Below, piece by piece: positions 1 to 11,623 of a DNA stretch of 64,000 nucleotides (positions are counted from its first letter, which is position 1; each line of letters begins with the position of its first letter). A program made the position numbers and the translations under genes. Source of the DNA: Oryzias latipes (lineage: Eukaryota > Chordata > Actinopteri > Beloniformes > Adrianichthyidae); the NCBI RefSeq assembly GCF_002234675.1, contig NC_019868.2, positions 3,450,909 through 3,514,908 on the forward strand. The letters run 5' to 3'. The notes beneath the pieces are model-generated. The model ran no database searches. It was given only the letters and a program-made list of their open reading frames with translations, and was not told the DNA's origin.

Positions 1-1234
1 CAAAGATGGTTGACATGGATGGGGTGCTCCAACTGAGACACGTGGCTGGAACTTTCTGGCTGGCGATTGGAAGCTCCTGCAGGGTGGTCTGCAGAGTTTC
101 ACACACCTTAACTGAACACTGCATCGTCCATCTACAGGGGTTTGCAGTGTGACCTTAGATTATCCATAAATAGACAAACTGGAGAAAACAAATACATAAT
201 CTAAAAACCACAGTAACAAAAACTTTTTCAAAATGCAACTTCATTACTTAGTTAACAGTACGGTCTGGCGGTACCTCCTCCAGGGAAGACAGCTCAAAAG
301 ATACTGAAGTTAGTCCCTCCAGAGAGCAACGCTGACTGCATCAAAACCAGCTTTCCCTTCATCATCTCATGCATCTTCTTTTGACTCAACCTCTAAGGTC
401 ACAATGTCTACAGCACGGAGGCAGATGTTGTGGAGGAAGGCAAAAGTTATGAAAAACTATATGAATAGAAATCCATTCTGAAGAAATGAAAAGAGCACCA
501 TGTGTTCAGGTGCAAAGGTGTGGTGCCATCTTTAGCACTTGCAGACAGATGGCCCACAGGACACCATCTCCAGGTCTTTAGTAAGGTGCAGTGGTGGGCC
601 GTCAGGGCCTTCAAAGGCCTAAAAAAATTGCATACTCATGAGATCATTCCAAATGGTCCATTTCCATTTCCTTTTATTGTGTATGATGGTTATGCTGCTT
701 CCAGACACATGTATTTTCATGTTGGAGCATTTAACCAATTGCGTTTCAGCTGTCCTTTGCTGCCAGAGCTAAAGAGGCCTTCACCATCATCCGTTCTGAA
801 GATCCAGTGTTTCAAAATCAATGTCGGTCATTCATTTATTTCAACCAATCAGAATTGGAGGTGGTATCAGAAGGGCCTTCTAGCAAGCTTAGACAACATC
901 ACAGTATTCAGGCCTTCTGATTGGACAGAAGTTTCAGGAAAACACAAAACAGAGATGACTGTAATGTACTCCAAGGACGATTTAGCAGGAAAATCTCCCT
1001 CTGATCTTCTTGACTTCCTTCATCAGAAAAATCTGAGTGAATCGTGAACCAGCCGTACAGATTTGTGTGTTTGGTGCTGACCCTTTCCCGTGTCCACTGT
1101 GTCTGTTCAGCGGACATTTACGTCTCTAAAGCGAATTCAAACCTACGCAGAAACACAACTGGACAGACTCTCAGCACTGGCCTTGATGGAATAGAAAAGG
1201 ACTTCTTGATGGAACTCAAGACGATGATCCACAT
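1..1234. other. Intergenic DNA without a supported gene
   Basis: No convincing coding region was found. A 181-codon open frame (502-1047) has no domain I recognise and is probably chance. At 589 the sequence CAGTGGTGGGCCGTCAGG resembles a hAT-type terminus, but I found no matching inverted end nearby, so an element is not claimed. Confidence 0.5.
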
Positions 1235-2317
1235 CAGTGTTTTTCAACCAGTGTGCCGTGGGAGATGGTCGCTTCCATAGGAAATTGTCCTCATTAACTG
1301 ATCTAAAAACATTTCCATCTCCAGGATATCAGCTCTGTGTTCATCCAAACAGGCACTAATAAAACACTGAGTAGTTAGGAATATGAAAGATCCTAAAATA
1401 CTTTTTTCTTTGTGTTTATTTGATTCTATTAAAGACATTTTGATAAGAATGACGGTACCGCGATTTAGCCGTAGCTTCAGCTATTTCCAGGAAAGTCCTG
1501 TCCCTTTAACTGTCTCCACCAATCATTCTTGGAGGCTTAATCACATGTCATCAGTCTGACCAATCAGAAGTGGTTAAAGTCTTCACATCCTTGTTCAGAT
1601 TCTGCTCATAAAGTCTCTCAGTTCTAACAAAAATACTAGCTAAAGCTCGTCTTTAGCGGTGTAGCTTTCCACAGAATCCGGTATCAGACCGTGGAACAAG
1701 TGAACAAAACCATGAAGCTCAGAGTCTTTCTGCGTTCGGTGGCTGTTTGCACTAAATCTCCCATGATGCATTGGGTTAAAGTGACGGCATCTCGGCGCAC
1801 AATGAGTTGTCCTTGTTAAACGTTGTGAAACCACAACGAGAACACATCAAACTGTTTTTAAATCTTTAACTTTCATTCATTCATTCATTTTCTATTCCGT
1901 TTTTCCCTTTCGGGGTCACGGGGCTGCTGGAGCCTATCCCAGCCACTTGTGGGTGAAGGCATTGGACATCCTGGACTGGTAGCCAGTCTGTCGCAAGGTA
2001 GAATGTCCTCAATCGCACATCCATTCACTCTCACACTCACACCTAGGGACAATTTAGATGAACCAATTAACCTATGATTTTTTTAAAGTTAAATCTTCTA
2101 ACTTAACTTTTATAACATCTTTTAGAAAAAACAGCTAAAGCTTCCAGCTTTTTCTGCCACTATTATCACAAAAATGCATTTGAGATTGTGGAGGGGCTGT
2201 AGATCAATACAGACTATGAGTTTCTCCTTTTTTTTTTAATTTTTGGATGCTGGTGTGTCGCGGGATTTCTGTCAAGGTTGAAGTGTGCCGTGGCTCAAAA
2301 AAGGTTGAAAAACACTG
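1235..2317. mobile_element. Non-autonomous hAT-like element
   Basis: The segment begins with CAGTGTTTTTCAACC and ends with the exact reverse complement, GGTTGAAAAACACTG. The start CAG and end CTG fit hAT termini. The flanking 8-mers ATCCACAT and AACTACAT match at 6 of 8 positions, as expected for an old 8-base hAT target duplication. No transposase frame is visible at this length (1083 bases), so it would move only with help from another element. It contains a SINE fragment at about 1875-2075. The paired ends are directly seen; the superfamily is inferred from end sequence and target length. Confidence 0.65.
1875..2075 (-). repeat. tRNA-derived SINE fragment (tail half)
   Basis: This is the reverse-complemented tail half of the SINE seen in full at 5543-5909. 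It shares the CATT/AATG tail, the block with GTCACGGGGCTG, and the 'first wash' block ending ACCTAGGGACAATTTA. The tRNA-like head with A and B boxes is missing, so it is 5' truncated. It lies inside the hAT-like element. Confidence 0.7.
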
Positions 2318-3548
2318 AACTACATGACAGGGTGATGGACTGTTTTTGAGGAAAGACAGGAGGATGGATTTTGTCTTCAAATAATCTGTTTTTTTGATGA
2401 GTGAAATGATAAAAATCTTAATAAATAACATTTCAAGTTTCTGTGGTTGTTCTCAATGTTTTTTGCTGGCTGTAGTTGCATAATGAGATTTGTTTACAGT
2501 TTTGTTTATTCAGCTTGTTTAGAGGCATTTATTGTGGCTACAGGAATTTTAAATATGCAATGCAAAGATTCTGCGTCGTACACCTGGCCATTTTAAATAT
2601 AAATGCTGAATTCACATTCAACATACTTGACCCCAGAAACATAAAACCGGCAAACACTGTGGCCCAAAGGATTAGGAGTCTTACAATAGAAAGAAGGTCT
2701 GGATCAGTCTCCTAGTTCTGAAGATATAAACATTTGTTTGATAAGTGCCACTGCACTATTGCTTGTGTGGAGTTCTCAGCTCATCAGGGGATGTGATTTG
2801 TCCTCACACTTCAAAAATAACCCTTATATTGCTGGATTTTTCTACTTTATTTATATGAAACGGAAAGAATTATAATCTGATTTATGGTTTATAAAAAGTG
2901 TTTAGTTGTTTGGAGCATAGTGGATGTATGTCTGCACAGTCTCTTTGTCTGGAGCAGGTGGTTAAAACTGGTTTTAACATCTCAGAAATCTAGCTAGGGT
3001 CCACCCAATTCTCTCTCTTGCAAATATGGAGACGCTAATGCATGCTTTCATCATCAGTAGAATTAATTATTATAACTGTTACGCCCCTTTTTAGGTCTAG
3101 GGGTACCTAGAGGGGCAGAACATAATAGTAAGTGTTTTTGCCCATTTAAACTTATTAACAAAATACCAAATGATCGTCTTCATACAAATATAACAAATCT
3201 TACCTGAAAAAGAAAGAAAAGGGAAATCAATGACAAAACGCTAACCTCCCTAGACTAACATAAACAGGAGAAAACATGTGAAATAAAATGGGAGTTCACC
3301 CTACTGCTTCACTTAAACAAAACTAGAACAAACAAAACTACACATAGTGGGACTAAACACAAAGTACAATAAAGTACCACACACAACAAAACAGGTGGAG
3401 AAGAGCACCAATCTGAGGTGGAGACATGTTGCAGCCAAGCTCCCTTCTCACAGGCTGGAGGTCCACATGGTGGTTTTGAAGGCAGACTCCATCAGCTTGG
3501 GTCCAATGGAAGCCACACCCTTTCCAGCACCACACCTGAAAGTAATCA
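2318..3548. other. Intergenic DNA without a supported gene
   Basis: AT-rich sequence. I see no coding region, RNA gene or paired terminal repeat. A motif near 3079 (GTTACGCCCC) resembles the start of some LTRs, but no partner end or target duplication was found. Confidence 0.4.
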
Positions 3549-3637
3549 GATACACACGCACGCACGCACACACACACACACACCCACCCACACCCACGCA
3601 CGCACGCACGCACACACACACACACACACACACACAA
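3549..3637. repeat. CA/CACG microsatellite
   Basis: An almost pure run of CA dinucleotides broken by CACG and CACC units. It creates spurious open frames reading Thr-His on one strand and Cys-Val on the other. Confidence 0.95.
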
Positions 3638-5542
3638 AGATCCAGCTGATCCTCCGGTCTGTCTTCTTGTGTGCACCCAAGTAGAACTCCTGTAGAGGTC
3701 AGTCTTGGACAAAAAGGACAAAACATTAAGTCTTGCTATGTAGATGTTTCATATGTCAAATATTGTCAACAAAGCCTACATCCATGACATGCTCAACTTT
3801 TACCTGATTGAATTATGTTTTTATACTTCATTTTTAGCTGCTGCCATGTTCTTTTAATTCCTGCAGGATTGCATCTACATGAAAATGAAATCAGGGACAT
3901 TGAATTAGATTAATGTAACAATTACTTTTAGGAAACACAATTTGCTAGTACTGCTTACTTTCGTAATCCCATATAAACCTATACCACTTGATCAATACAA
4001 GGGTAGACAAAAGTTCACTTTTAAAAACACAATTGCATGTATTAATATTAAACTGACCAACGTTTGCAAGAGGGGAATGTTAACAACAAAAAAAGTCCTC
4101 TAAACATTACCGACGTTAAATGCATTTTCCCCCTGATTGGTTCTGTACACTATGCAGCATTTCATGCAATTACACCAGGAATAACACTTCAAAAGTAAGT
4201 ACGGTAAGTATTTCACACCTTACACTATTTAAAAAGTTATTACAGCCAATATTTTATAACAATGATTTAAATGCAAACTTACGCATTAACTTGAGCAGCT
4301 TTCTGAAATAGGCCCCTGGACATGTGAGCCTGTTTACCTTTGCATATACAACACAAACTTTGCAAGCATGGCGGTGTGACATTAATTACGAATGTGAATG
4401 TTTGTATGCGCATGTACATGTTGTGGTCTCGGCTCTTGTTTGCCTCTGTGTTCCCCCTTTTTTTAATAATAATTGATACTTTATTGATCCCACAATGGGG
4501 AAATTCTTCTCCGCATTTGACCCATCCCCTGGGGGAGCGGTGAGCTGCAGCTGAACCACACTCTGGAGGCAGTGGTGTTAAGGGTCTTGCCTAAGGACCT
4601 CACTGGGTGATGTTAATTGATGTTAAGTGATGTTTTTTTTTTGAGTAGGTTTGCTGTGTCCTCCCCTGGACACTCTGCCACCTGGGTTCTCCTGGAGAAG
4701 GTCACAGCTGCTTGCATTCATCTTGTTTAGGCTCAGTATTTGAGACTTTGGCTGTGTCCGAATTCCCACCCTAATCCCTAACTACTATAAAACTTTATGG
4801 TGCAGGAGTATGAAGTTACCTGGATTTTAAAAGCATTTCGGACACGATGCCAACTACATTTTTTTTCCTAAGCTGTGAATATGATGTCATTGATTTCACA
4901 AAGTGAAAATCTAACTGATATGAGCGTTTTATGATGTCTTTTTATGAATCCACTGTACATGAAAACAGTATTTTATTTAAAAAATGCATTTATTTTTGTA
5001 TCTTGTATTATGTTTGGGAGCGTCTTCTAGTCTTACTGATATGCTCTGGCTTTGTTTATAAAATTCTAATTCTACATGGTTTGTTTGAGTCCGTCTCCTC
5101 GGTCTTCGTCTACCAGCTGCTGTAACAGTACAGGCCTATAAAACTGATATGCTTGTCGGTTCGCATAAATATGTTAATGCAGTCATTCATTACATGTTGG
5201 GATTTGTATTTTTCCATACAAATTTAATCATGTTAATATGCATGTTAGGAAACAAAAATCCAACCATTTTGTGATTTCTAAACATAAGTAATTACCCTGT
5301 GTTAAGTTCCGTGCAGGTCTTTTTTTGACCTTGACTGTCTTTTTTATGATTTCCTGTAATCACATGTGTATCTGCTGTAATTTAATGTAATGTCCTTGGT
5401 CATTTTTACATTAAAGTAAAATAAACCTACCGTGTCTCAATTTAAATGGTATATTCCAATATCAATTTGATTTTCTCAATTTATCTCATATTTCTCATTT
5501 TGATAATGTTTTAGATCTGACATGCAAATCAAAAAAAAAAAA
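3638..5542. other. Intergenic DNA with a LINE-tail-like segment
   Basis: No gene is supported. About 4466-4640 contains the segment with TTTATTGATCCCACAATGG, which resembles the common fish LINE/SINE 3' tail seen again at about 31440-31470. It is probably a short truncated retroposon; its family is not certain. The remainder is AT-rich and unassigned. Confidence 0.4.
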
Positions 5543-5909
5543 GGGCTGCACGGTGGCGCAGTGGTTAGCGCTCTTGCCTCACAGCAAGAAGGCCCCTGGT
5601 TCAATTCCCAGCTGGGGGACATGAAAAACACAACATCAATGGGGGACCTTTCTGTGTGGAGTTTGCATGTTCTCCCCATGTATGCGTGGGTTCTCTCCGG
5701 GGTCTACATGCTACATAGGTTGATTGGCAACTCTAAATTGTCCATAGGTGTGAGTGTGAGAGTGAATGGATGTGTGATTGAGGATATTCCACCCTGCGAA
5801 AGACTGGCGACCAGTCCAGGATATCCCTTGCCTACGCCCAAATGGCCGGGATAGCCTCCGGCAACCCCGTGACCCCGAAAGGGAAAAACGGAATAGAAAA
5901 TGAATGAAT
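5543..5909 (+). mobile_element. Full-length tRNA-derived SINE
   Basis: The head holds a pol III A box (TGGCGCAGTGG, about 5554-5564) and B box (GGTTCAATTCC, about 5598-5608) about 34 bases apart, as in tRNA-derived promoters. A tRNA-unrelated body follows, and the element ends in an AATG-repeat tail. Related copies, all truncated or diverged, are at 1875-2075, 7806-7983, 9865-10140, 16674-16851 and about 52300-52370. SINEs encode no protein and depend on a LINE for movement. I did not find a clean target duplication here. Confidence 0.8.
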
Positions 5910-7215
5910 CAAATATCTGATCATTTTCTGAATTCTTTAGTGATCTTTTTTTTTCATTGACATATAAACAAGATGATCTGGTGTCCTTTTTGTAAGCGGG
6001 AAGGCAGGAAGGGTAAACTCTACCAAAATATATTACAATTAACAGTCTAGTGAGGGGCATATGAAGCTTCATGAAGCATTGAAGCCTTTCATCCAATTGG
6101 TTTCATCCAATTGGCGCAAAGCTTCTTGAAACTTCACCTGCTCTAGCAGGACATCTAAAGGCTGCAAAAATATCAGTTGGCATGAATTGGAAGTGCGTGG
6201 TAATTTGCACAGAGTCTGTGAATAAGTAAATGACATTGATATGACCAGTGATTACAGTTTAGGGGACACGTCAATGGCTTTTGTTCAAAAACAATGTTGT
6301 CTCTTAAATTTCCAAACTATCTCAATCCAGACACTTACTGACTGTAACTCTCTATTAAACAGCCACATTTTAAATTGAGCCTAAGGGATTCATATCAACT
6401 GTCAAAACTCACAACAACATCCAAACTTCTTTATGAATCAGTCATGTGGGACAGTCAAGCAGCAAAGCTTTGGACGTCATCATTTTAGCTCCTTCACTAA
6501 ATGAAGGAAATCCTCAATACGCACATCAAGAAAGTATCCCCTCCAGTACTCAACATGCCTTGAAGCCTCAATATTGGAACGTCACATAACCAATAAACAG
6601 GATCTAGTTATGGTAAATAAACCAAAATCTTTGTCCTGATGTGTCAATGTATGTTATTTAAGGGTTCATATTCTCAATTCAATTCAATTAAGTTCAATTC
6701 AATTCAAATTGAATTCAGACTATTTTATCCCTGAAGGGCAATTTCTTTCAAGGTGTAGACAGACCTAAAAAATAATACTAATTTCTCTACAAGAAGAGAA
6801 CGTCCTTCTGGGTGGACTTAATTATTTCTCATAAACAGATTTAATTAATAATTTTCTGTTCATGCATGTGGCAGGGACAGGTGGTGCATGGCCCAAAATG
6901 CAGAAGACCAGATTTGGTGGTGAAAACATAAAAACTTAATAAATTGTGACCTGAAAACATGTCACTTATGTCTAGGACAACTAACAAATAAAAACAGGTG
7001 TGGAATGTTAACTAGAACTTTTTGTAACTTAGACAGGGACACAGCTGATAACAGAACATGACTAAAACAGATAAATATAACTGAAAAAGGTAAAATAAAA
7101 AGCACAATGCTCACAGTATGTCGAATGAAAAAGCAGCAATTTATATTTTCAAGTTATTGCAGATCCATTTGACAGTTTTTGAAGGCTGTTTAAACTTTTG
7201 GCTCCAAAATTATGG
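5910..7215. other. Intergenic DNA; AATTC repeat
   Basis: No gene is supported. Near 6676-6712 is a short imperfect AATTC tandem run. It leads into a TTTTATCCCTGAAGGGCAA-type block of the kind found at the ends of fish retroposons. The rest is AT-rich and unassigned. Confidence 0.4.
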
Positions 7216-7608
7216 AGTCAATTCAGCGACTAAACTATTGCGCATCAAAACCATAAAACTGCGATCAAAACACCAAATCCGCGAATCAAAATGCATAAAT
7301 TGAGAACTAAAAGCCATAATTTGCAACCAAAAGATATAACCCAAAGCACAATCCTATTTCTCAGCCGCCGATTTGTTTTCTCACCATTCTGAAATAGTCG
7401 TTTTGCGTTGCGCTTTTATTCTGAAAATTGTCTTTTTGAGTCGCACTTTTATTTTTGGCGGTTTTGATTCTAGGCAAGGCGGGACATCTCCGATATCCGG
7501 TAGCTCATTGGCTACCGAACAACTCCGAATCTTACGTCAACACACCAGTTTAGAAGGTGAGTTTTTCATGTTTTTCAAATCTTTTACTATACACTTTAGC
7601 CGCTGAAT
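7216..7608. mobile_element. MITE, short form of a palindromic family
   Basis: The segment starts GTCAATTCAGCG and ends CGCTGAATTGAC-like (GCCGCTGAATTGAC), giving paired inverted ends. The interior carries the block GCGGGACATCTCCGATATCC and a second block ending at GAAGGTGAG. These reappear in a much longer inverted-repeat form at 15586-16483. I read this copy as an internal-deletion derivative that keeps one outer arm and the far terminus. It has no coding capacity. Superfamily unknown. It marks the start of tandem unit 1. Confidence 0.6.
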
Positions 7609-8035
7609 TGACACTAAACACAATTATTTCAATTTAGCATTTACAGTACATATAAACAAAAACACATGGGAAAACGTTTTTATAACAGAAAACAAATTCA
7701 GGCATCACAGGGTTAAAGTGTTTTATTTAACAAAACTCTATTTAAATAAATGGCCATCAATATCAATAACATTATCAAAAAACAGGTGATTGTGTTCTGA
7801 ATCAGGCTTCACGGTGGGATAGAGGGCAACACTCTTGCCTCCAAACAATAAGGTCTTGCACATTCAAATACCAGCTGGGACCTTTCAGTGTAGAGTTTGT
7901 ATGTTCTCCCTGTGGATGCTTGAGTTCTCTCCAGGTTTTCTCCTTTGCCCAACAGTAGCTGGGATAGGCTCCAGCAACCATAAACTCCCAAAGGAATTAA
8001 TTAGGTGGATGACTGGATAGCTCCAATATTGCTCG
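7609..8035. repeat. Flank block R1, duplicated at 16484-16895
   Basis: This block is repeated in direct orientation at 16484-16895, with only scattered differences by eye. It follows the MITE terminus in both places. It includes the shared stretches ACACATGGGAAAACG and AAATGGCCATCAATATC, and a diverged tRNA-SINE copy (7806-7983, plus strand). Its position, next to the MITE and before the glucuronyltransferase gene in both units, is the main evidence that the tandem unit starts upstream of the gene. Confidence 0.8.
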
Positions 8036-8280
8036 TCATTTTTTAATCACTAATGTAAGGTTGTGGCTGTGGGGGGCTGTAAGTTTGTGGGGGAGAGTGA
8101 GAGCGCTCACCAACTGGAGGGGGTGTTTCTAATGAGCTTTTGCTACGCTGCAGAAAACATGTCCTAAAAATTATATTCCCAAAAATCTGCATAATTATAC
8201 AAAAAAGACCACTGAGAGCGATTTTACAATACATCAAAATATAGTTGGAATGAAACTTTAAACAATGTAAGCAACCACAG
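8036..8280. repeat. Short interspersed repeat, related to 55600-55840
   Basis: The segment around 8145-8265 matches 55720-55830 in blocks such as ATGTCCTA, AAGACCACTG and TTTTACAATA, in the same order. It is therefore a dispersed repeat rather than unique DNA. It sits where unit 2 carries the L2-like LINE, between R1 and the glucuronyltransferase 3' end. No termini were resolved. Confidence 0.4.
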
Positions 8281-8310
8281 AGCCATTTTATTTCTCCACT
8301 CTCACCTGTT

Positions 8311-9507
8311 TTATATTTCTCCAATGAGATCCGCTAATTCTGTGATGTTTTTTCTCAAAATGGGAGTCTGCGTTCGTGTGTGCCACACTAAAACCTGGGT
8401 GGAAAAAGGAAAACGGCTACCGTCAGACTTAGTGACAAAGTGAGGACGTTTCACACCATGAAAGACGCTCTCACCTTAGTGCAATTTGAAGCTTTTGGCT
8501 CTAAATCACTAAGAGACACCAGGTCTTTTAGTAAGCTGCTCTCTTGATATCCTGCCTTCACACCTGTTAGTTTGAATCTAGCCTGAGGTTTGGTCAGAAT
8601 AAGCTTGAGGTTCACTGCAAACCCAGCCATGTTAATGGCAAAAGGTCGATGGGGGTCAAGGAGGACTCTCCAACCATATACCTTTCCTGAGGAGTTTACT
8701 TTAGGTGATTCATATGGTAATCCACCCACAAATGCTACGGGCCACACAGACACTTTTGTTGTAAAACGCATCTGTCAGAAATAGAGGTAAATACGTTAAA
8801 AGTCTGAATTTAGCTTAAACCAACAATCAGGAATTAATGAACAATAAGGGGAAAAGGAGTTTGGATTCTAATAAACCCACTCACCTCCTCAAAAAGTTGC
8901 AGACTGTAGGTGTTGTCATCATCTGCAAAGTAAACAACCCCAGGGTGGCTGTCATTTACACTGAAGGTCTGTCATAGCCATTGCAGAGCCAGGTTCCTCT
9001 GCAAAGTGCCCCGAGGTGGGTTCCGTTTTTTTCCACCAGTGAATTTAAATTTCAAAGGGGTCTCCACATGAAGGTGGGTGTAGTTGAGTCCTGTGCTCTG
9101 GAGGAGGTGGCTAACCAGAGTCGATGTATTTTTGGAGTCCTCCACCACAATCCAGTGCAGGTTGGGAACATGGAGGAAAGTATTGGCCAGACGTGTCAGC
9201 TCTGCCTTCTGCACCGGCCGACTGTAAGTGGGAGTAATGGCAAAGATAACGGGGAGGCCGCTGGACCAGGGAGGAGGCCGGGTGTAAATATATTTAGTCC
9301 GCACTACTTCTGCAATAACAATTAAAAATGATCAGGCATTCAAAAAACCAGAACATTTTGACTCATGTTACGACACAGAGCTTGTTTACCTTTGTAAAAC
9401 ACTGACTGAAGCGCAGCTCTGTTGTGAGGCCAAAGATTGTAGAGCAACGAGCAACATAACATGACCAGTATGAGAATAACAGTGTTGCGTGCTATATATT
9501 TTTTCAT
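8311..9507 (-). pseudogene. b3gat1-like glucuronyltransferase, copy A (nonsense codon)
   Basis: Minus-strand copy of a glycosyltransferase family 43 gene whose intact sister is at 22076-23272. Coding exons by homology and GT-AG sites are 9507-9390, 9309-8885, 8771-8475 and 8394-8311. A cytoplasmic tail and single membrane anchor lie in the first, and the YTRPPPW and TPTYSRPVQKAELTRL motifs in the second. Codon 152 is TGA (8974-8972) where copy B has CGA (Arg), a CpG-type change. It cuts the protein before the DDD metal site (FADDDNTYS) and the catalytic GYQES region. A conserved Asp in DPHRPFAIDMAG is also Asn, and the IPRGT motif reads NPPRGT. Splice sites and later exons remain readable, so decay is recent. 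It may still be transcribed, but cannot make a full enzyme. Confidence 0.85.
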
Positions 9508-9555
9508 TGTCGGGTCTAAGGCACGTCTCCTCAAAGAAGGATGATACTTGATATT

Positions 9556-9864
9556 CTGCAAAAATCAATCAGGGACATGTTAAAAAAACATGAAGTGTGA
9601 GATTTTTTTAAGCATCAACATAAAAAAAACAGACAACATTTTTTGTGAGGAAACGTTAAACGTAATAAGCACTGCAACACTAAAGCTTTGTTCACACCGC
9701 CCTAGATGACCTGTGTTCAAGTGGCCACTTCCAATGAAAAGTCCATCAAAGTTCAACCAGATTGACCAGTCAGGGACTTTGATTTGCTAGTGACATTTGG
9801 ATGGCGTGCTTTTAGTTCATGGAAGTGCCAACCGTTTGAAAAGCGATAATGGAGGAAAAATTCA
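9556..9864. other. Gene 5' flank in unit 1, homologous to 23321-23600
   Basis: Upstream (minus-strand sense) of copy A. An acceptor-like TTTTTGCAG precedes 9555, so a further 5' exon is expected, but I could not place it. Within this stretch the Harbinger-like remnant begins (TTCACACCGCCCTAG near 9692). Confidence 0.45.
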
Positions 9865-10140
9865 GTCTTTCATCATTCAATCATTTTCTACTCTGTTTTT
9901 CCCTTTCGGGGTCACGGGGCTGCCGGAGCCTATCCCGGCCACTTGTGGGCAAAGGCAGGGATAGGACAGGTCGCCAGTCTGTCGCAGGGTAGAATGTCCA
10001 CAAACACACACCCATTCACTGTCACACTCACACCTAGGAACAATTTGACGTTCTGTTTCAGGTCCCTCTGCTGGGACTTGAATCAGGGGCCTTCTTGCTG
10101 TGAGGCAAGAGCGCTAACCACTAGGCCACCGTGCAGCCCT
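9865..10140 (-). mobile_element. SINE inserted only in unit 1
   Basis: Reverse-oriented copy of the 5543-5909 SINE, running from the CATT tail to the tRNA head at 10140. It is flanked by GGAGGAAAAATTCA (9851-9864) and GGAGGAGAAATTAA (10141-10154), an imperfect 14-base target duplication. The homologous site in unit 2 (about 23610) is empty, so insertion followed the duplication. It split a MADF-like open frame at its start. Confidence 0.8.
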
Positions 10141-10380
10141 GGAGGAGAAATTAATAATTGCAATTGGTGCCCTAATTTATATGACATAGAGTCTTTCATA
10201 TATGGGAATAGAGCTGTGAGGGACAAAGCCTGGCACAAGATTCACCAGTTTTGCTCCGCTCTGACATTTCTTCTGGTGGACACACGCCAGCATCAGATAG
10301 TGATCAGTGTGAAGACCATGGTTGTGAAAGTAGCATCAGATTCATGCAGGCTTACACCAGGCACATAAACAGTCGATATA
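10141..10380 (+). pseudogene. MADF-like exon remnant, unit 1
   Basis: After the SINE the plus strand reads EEKLIIAIGA, then in another frame NLYDIESFIYGNRAVRDKAW. This resembles the start of a MADF domain (Glu-Lys-Leu-Ile, then Leu-Tyr-Asp, then Ala-Trp), as found in DNA-binding proteins encoded by PIF/Harbinger transposons and in host genes. It is frameshifted and lacks the rest of the domain. The match is by motif memory only. The counterpart is at 23610-23870. Confidence 0.35.
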
Positions 10381-10440
10381 AACAGCGAAACCGACACTTT
10401 GATACAAAAAAGAGTTCAAAATAGAAGGGAATAAGGTTAA

Positions 10441-11340
10441 CCTTATAACAAACCCCCACTTAGTACACACCTCCTCACATAAACGCGTAAAACTAAGAGA
10501 AAAAAATTATGACTCTACAAAAATAAAAAATAAATAAAACGTTGTCATATAACAAGGAAAAAGCCATGCGATTTCAAAAAAATAAAGTTGGTTGTGTTAG
10601 CCTCCATCCACATTTGCCAACTTAATCCATCAGTGCAGCCATATCTGCAGCTATACTGCAGATGGCATAAACGGCATGCCTGACAGAAATCCTGTCCTTG
10701 TGGGTGAAGTATCCTTATCACCAGTCTTTTGGGAAACCAGCGATATCCCTGCGGCCGGCTTAAATCTGTGTGAATTTTTTTTATGAAGTGGTGCAATTTC
10801 CTGAATGTTATTTTCAATATCCTTTTACTTATAATAAACCATGTCGACTCACTCATGCTTAATATTTACTTAGTTGTAAAACCAAAGCTGAAATAACCGC
10901 TTACAATGAATTTTAAATCTCTCATACTGAAATTACATAATGGTCCTTTTTTCTTCTTATTGCTATTTTTCTTTGTAAACAGCCTTTAGTCTCATACATT
11001 TATGACTTTAACCTGTACATTTCCTACTTAATACTCATTGAATTATAACTTCATTCTCCTGAAATGTTCACTGCTTTCTCATATTTTTACAACTTTCTTC
11101 GTATAAATTTTAAACTTTACTCTCATTAATTTACTTATCTATTTGTACGTTTGTCTCACTAACCTATTTAATATTTTAATGGTGGCCCTAATACTCCACT
11201 GTAGTTTCGATATCAGAGTGAATTTAAGCCAAAGTCATATTAGATTCCTTTTCTGCAAACAAAAACTCTTCACTACAAAACTTGTACATATACCTGAGTG
11301 TTTATTAAATATATATACATATATATATAGCTGTGTAAAT
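10441..11340. repeat. Inverted-repeat style element remnant, unit 1
   Basis: Homologous to about 27180-27830 in unit 2. It contains complementary segments near its ends (a TAAAACTAAGAGAAA-type block on the left; CTCATATTTTTACAAC on the right, whose complement opens the unit 2 copy near 27155). A 103-codon minus-strand open frame (10545-10856) has no domain I recognise. Probably a decayed non-autonomous DNA transposon. Confidence 0.4.
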
Positions 11341-11590
11341 GGCTTTCTACCCTCTTACGAAGGCCCAGAGTGCTTAACAGTCACAGTCCCATTCACCCAT
11401 GCACACACACATTCACACACTGATGGCGGCTCCGCCACCGAACACTGGCGCCAACCTCCCACCAGAGGCAAGGTGGGGTTCAGTGTCTTGCCCAAGGACA
11501 CTTCGACACATGGGCGTGGAAGGCGGGAATCGAACCTGCAATCTTATGATCATGGGTCGACCGCCCTACCGCTGCACCACGGCTGCCCCT
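11341..11590 (-). mobile_element. Second tRNA-derived SINE family
   Basis: Read on the minus strand it opens GGGGCAGCCGTGGTGCAGCG with an A box (TGGTGCAGCGG) and a B box (GGTTCGATTCC), then a body with CTTGGGCAAGACACTGAACC. Its body differs from that of the 5543-5909 family. It is absent from the homologous place in unit 2 (about 28060), where a TA microsatellite and an R4-like fragment are found instead. Confidence 0.75.
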
Positions 11591-11623
11591 GTGTGTGTGC
11601 GTGTGTGTGTGTGTGTGTGTGTG
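11590..11623. repeat. GT microsatellite
   Basis: A run of GT dinucleotides just beside the SINE head. The unit 2 counterpart is a shorter GT run near 28053-28064. Confidence 0.9.

Noticed and set aside
502..1047. 181-codon open frame on the plus strand
   Set aside because: No recognisable domain and a composition typical of noncoding DNA; it overlaps a possible hAT terminus. Not called as a gene.
3549..3637. CRISPR-like or coding repeat array
   Set aside because: It is a dinucleotide microsatellite in vertebrate DNA with no repeat-spacer structure.
3079..3730. Possible LTR starting GTTACGCCCC
   Set aside because: No partner LTR, polyadenylation pattern, primer-binding site or target duplication could be found.
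5554..5608. Genuine tRNA gene
   Set aside because: A and B boxes are present, but the sequence does not fold as a tRNA with a 3' acceptor arm and is continuous with a SINE body.
10545..10856. 103-codon minus-strand frame, also partly present at 27204-27434
   Set aside because: Shared only because the units are duplicated; the second copy is shorter and no domain is recognised.
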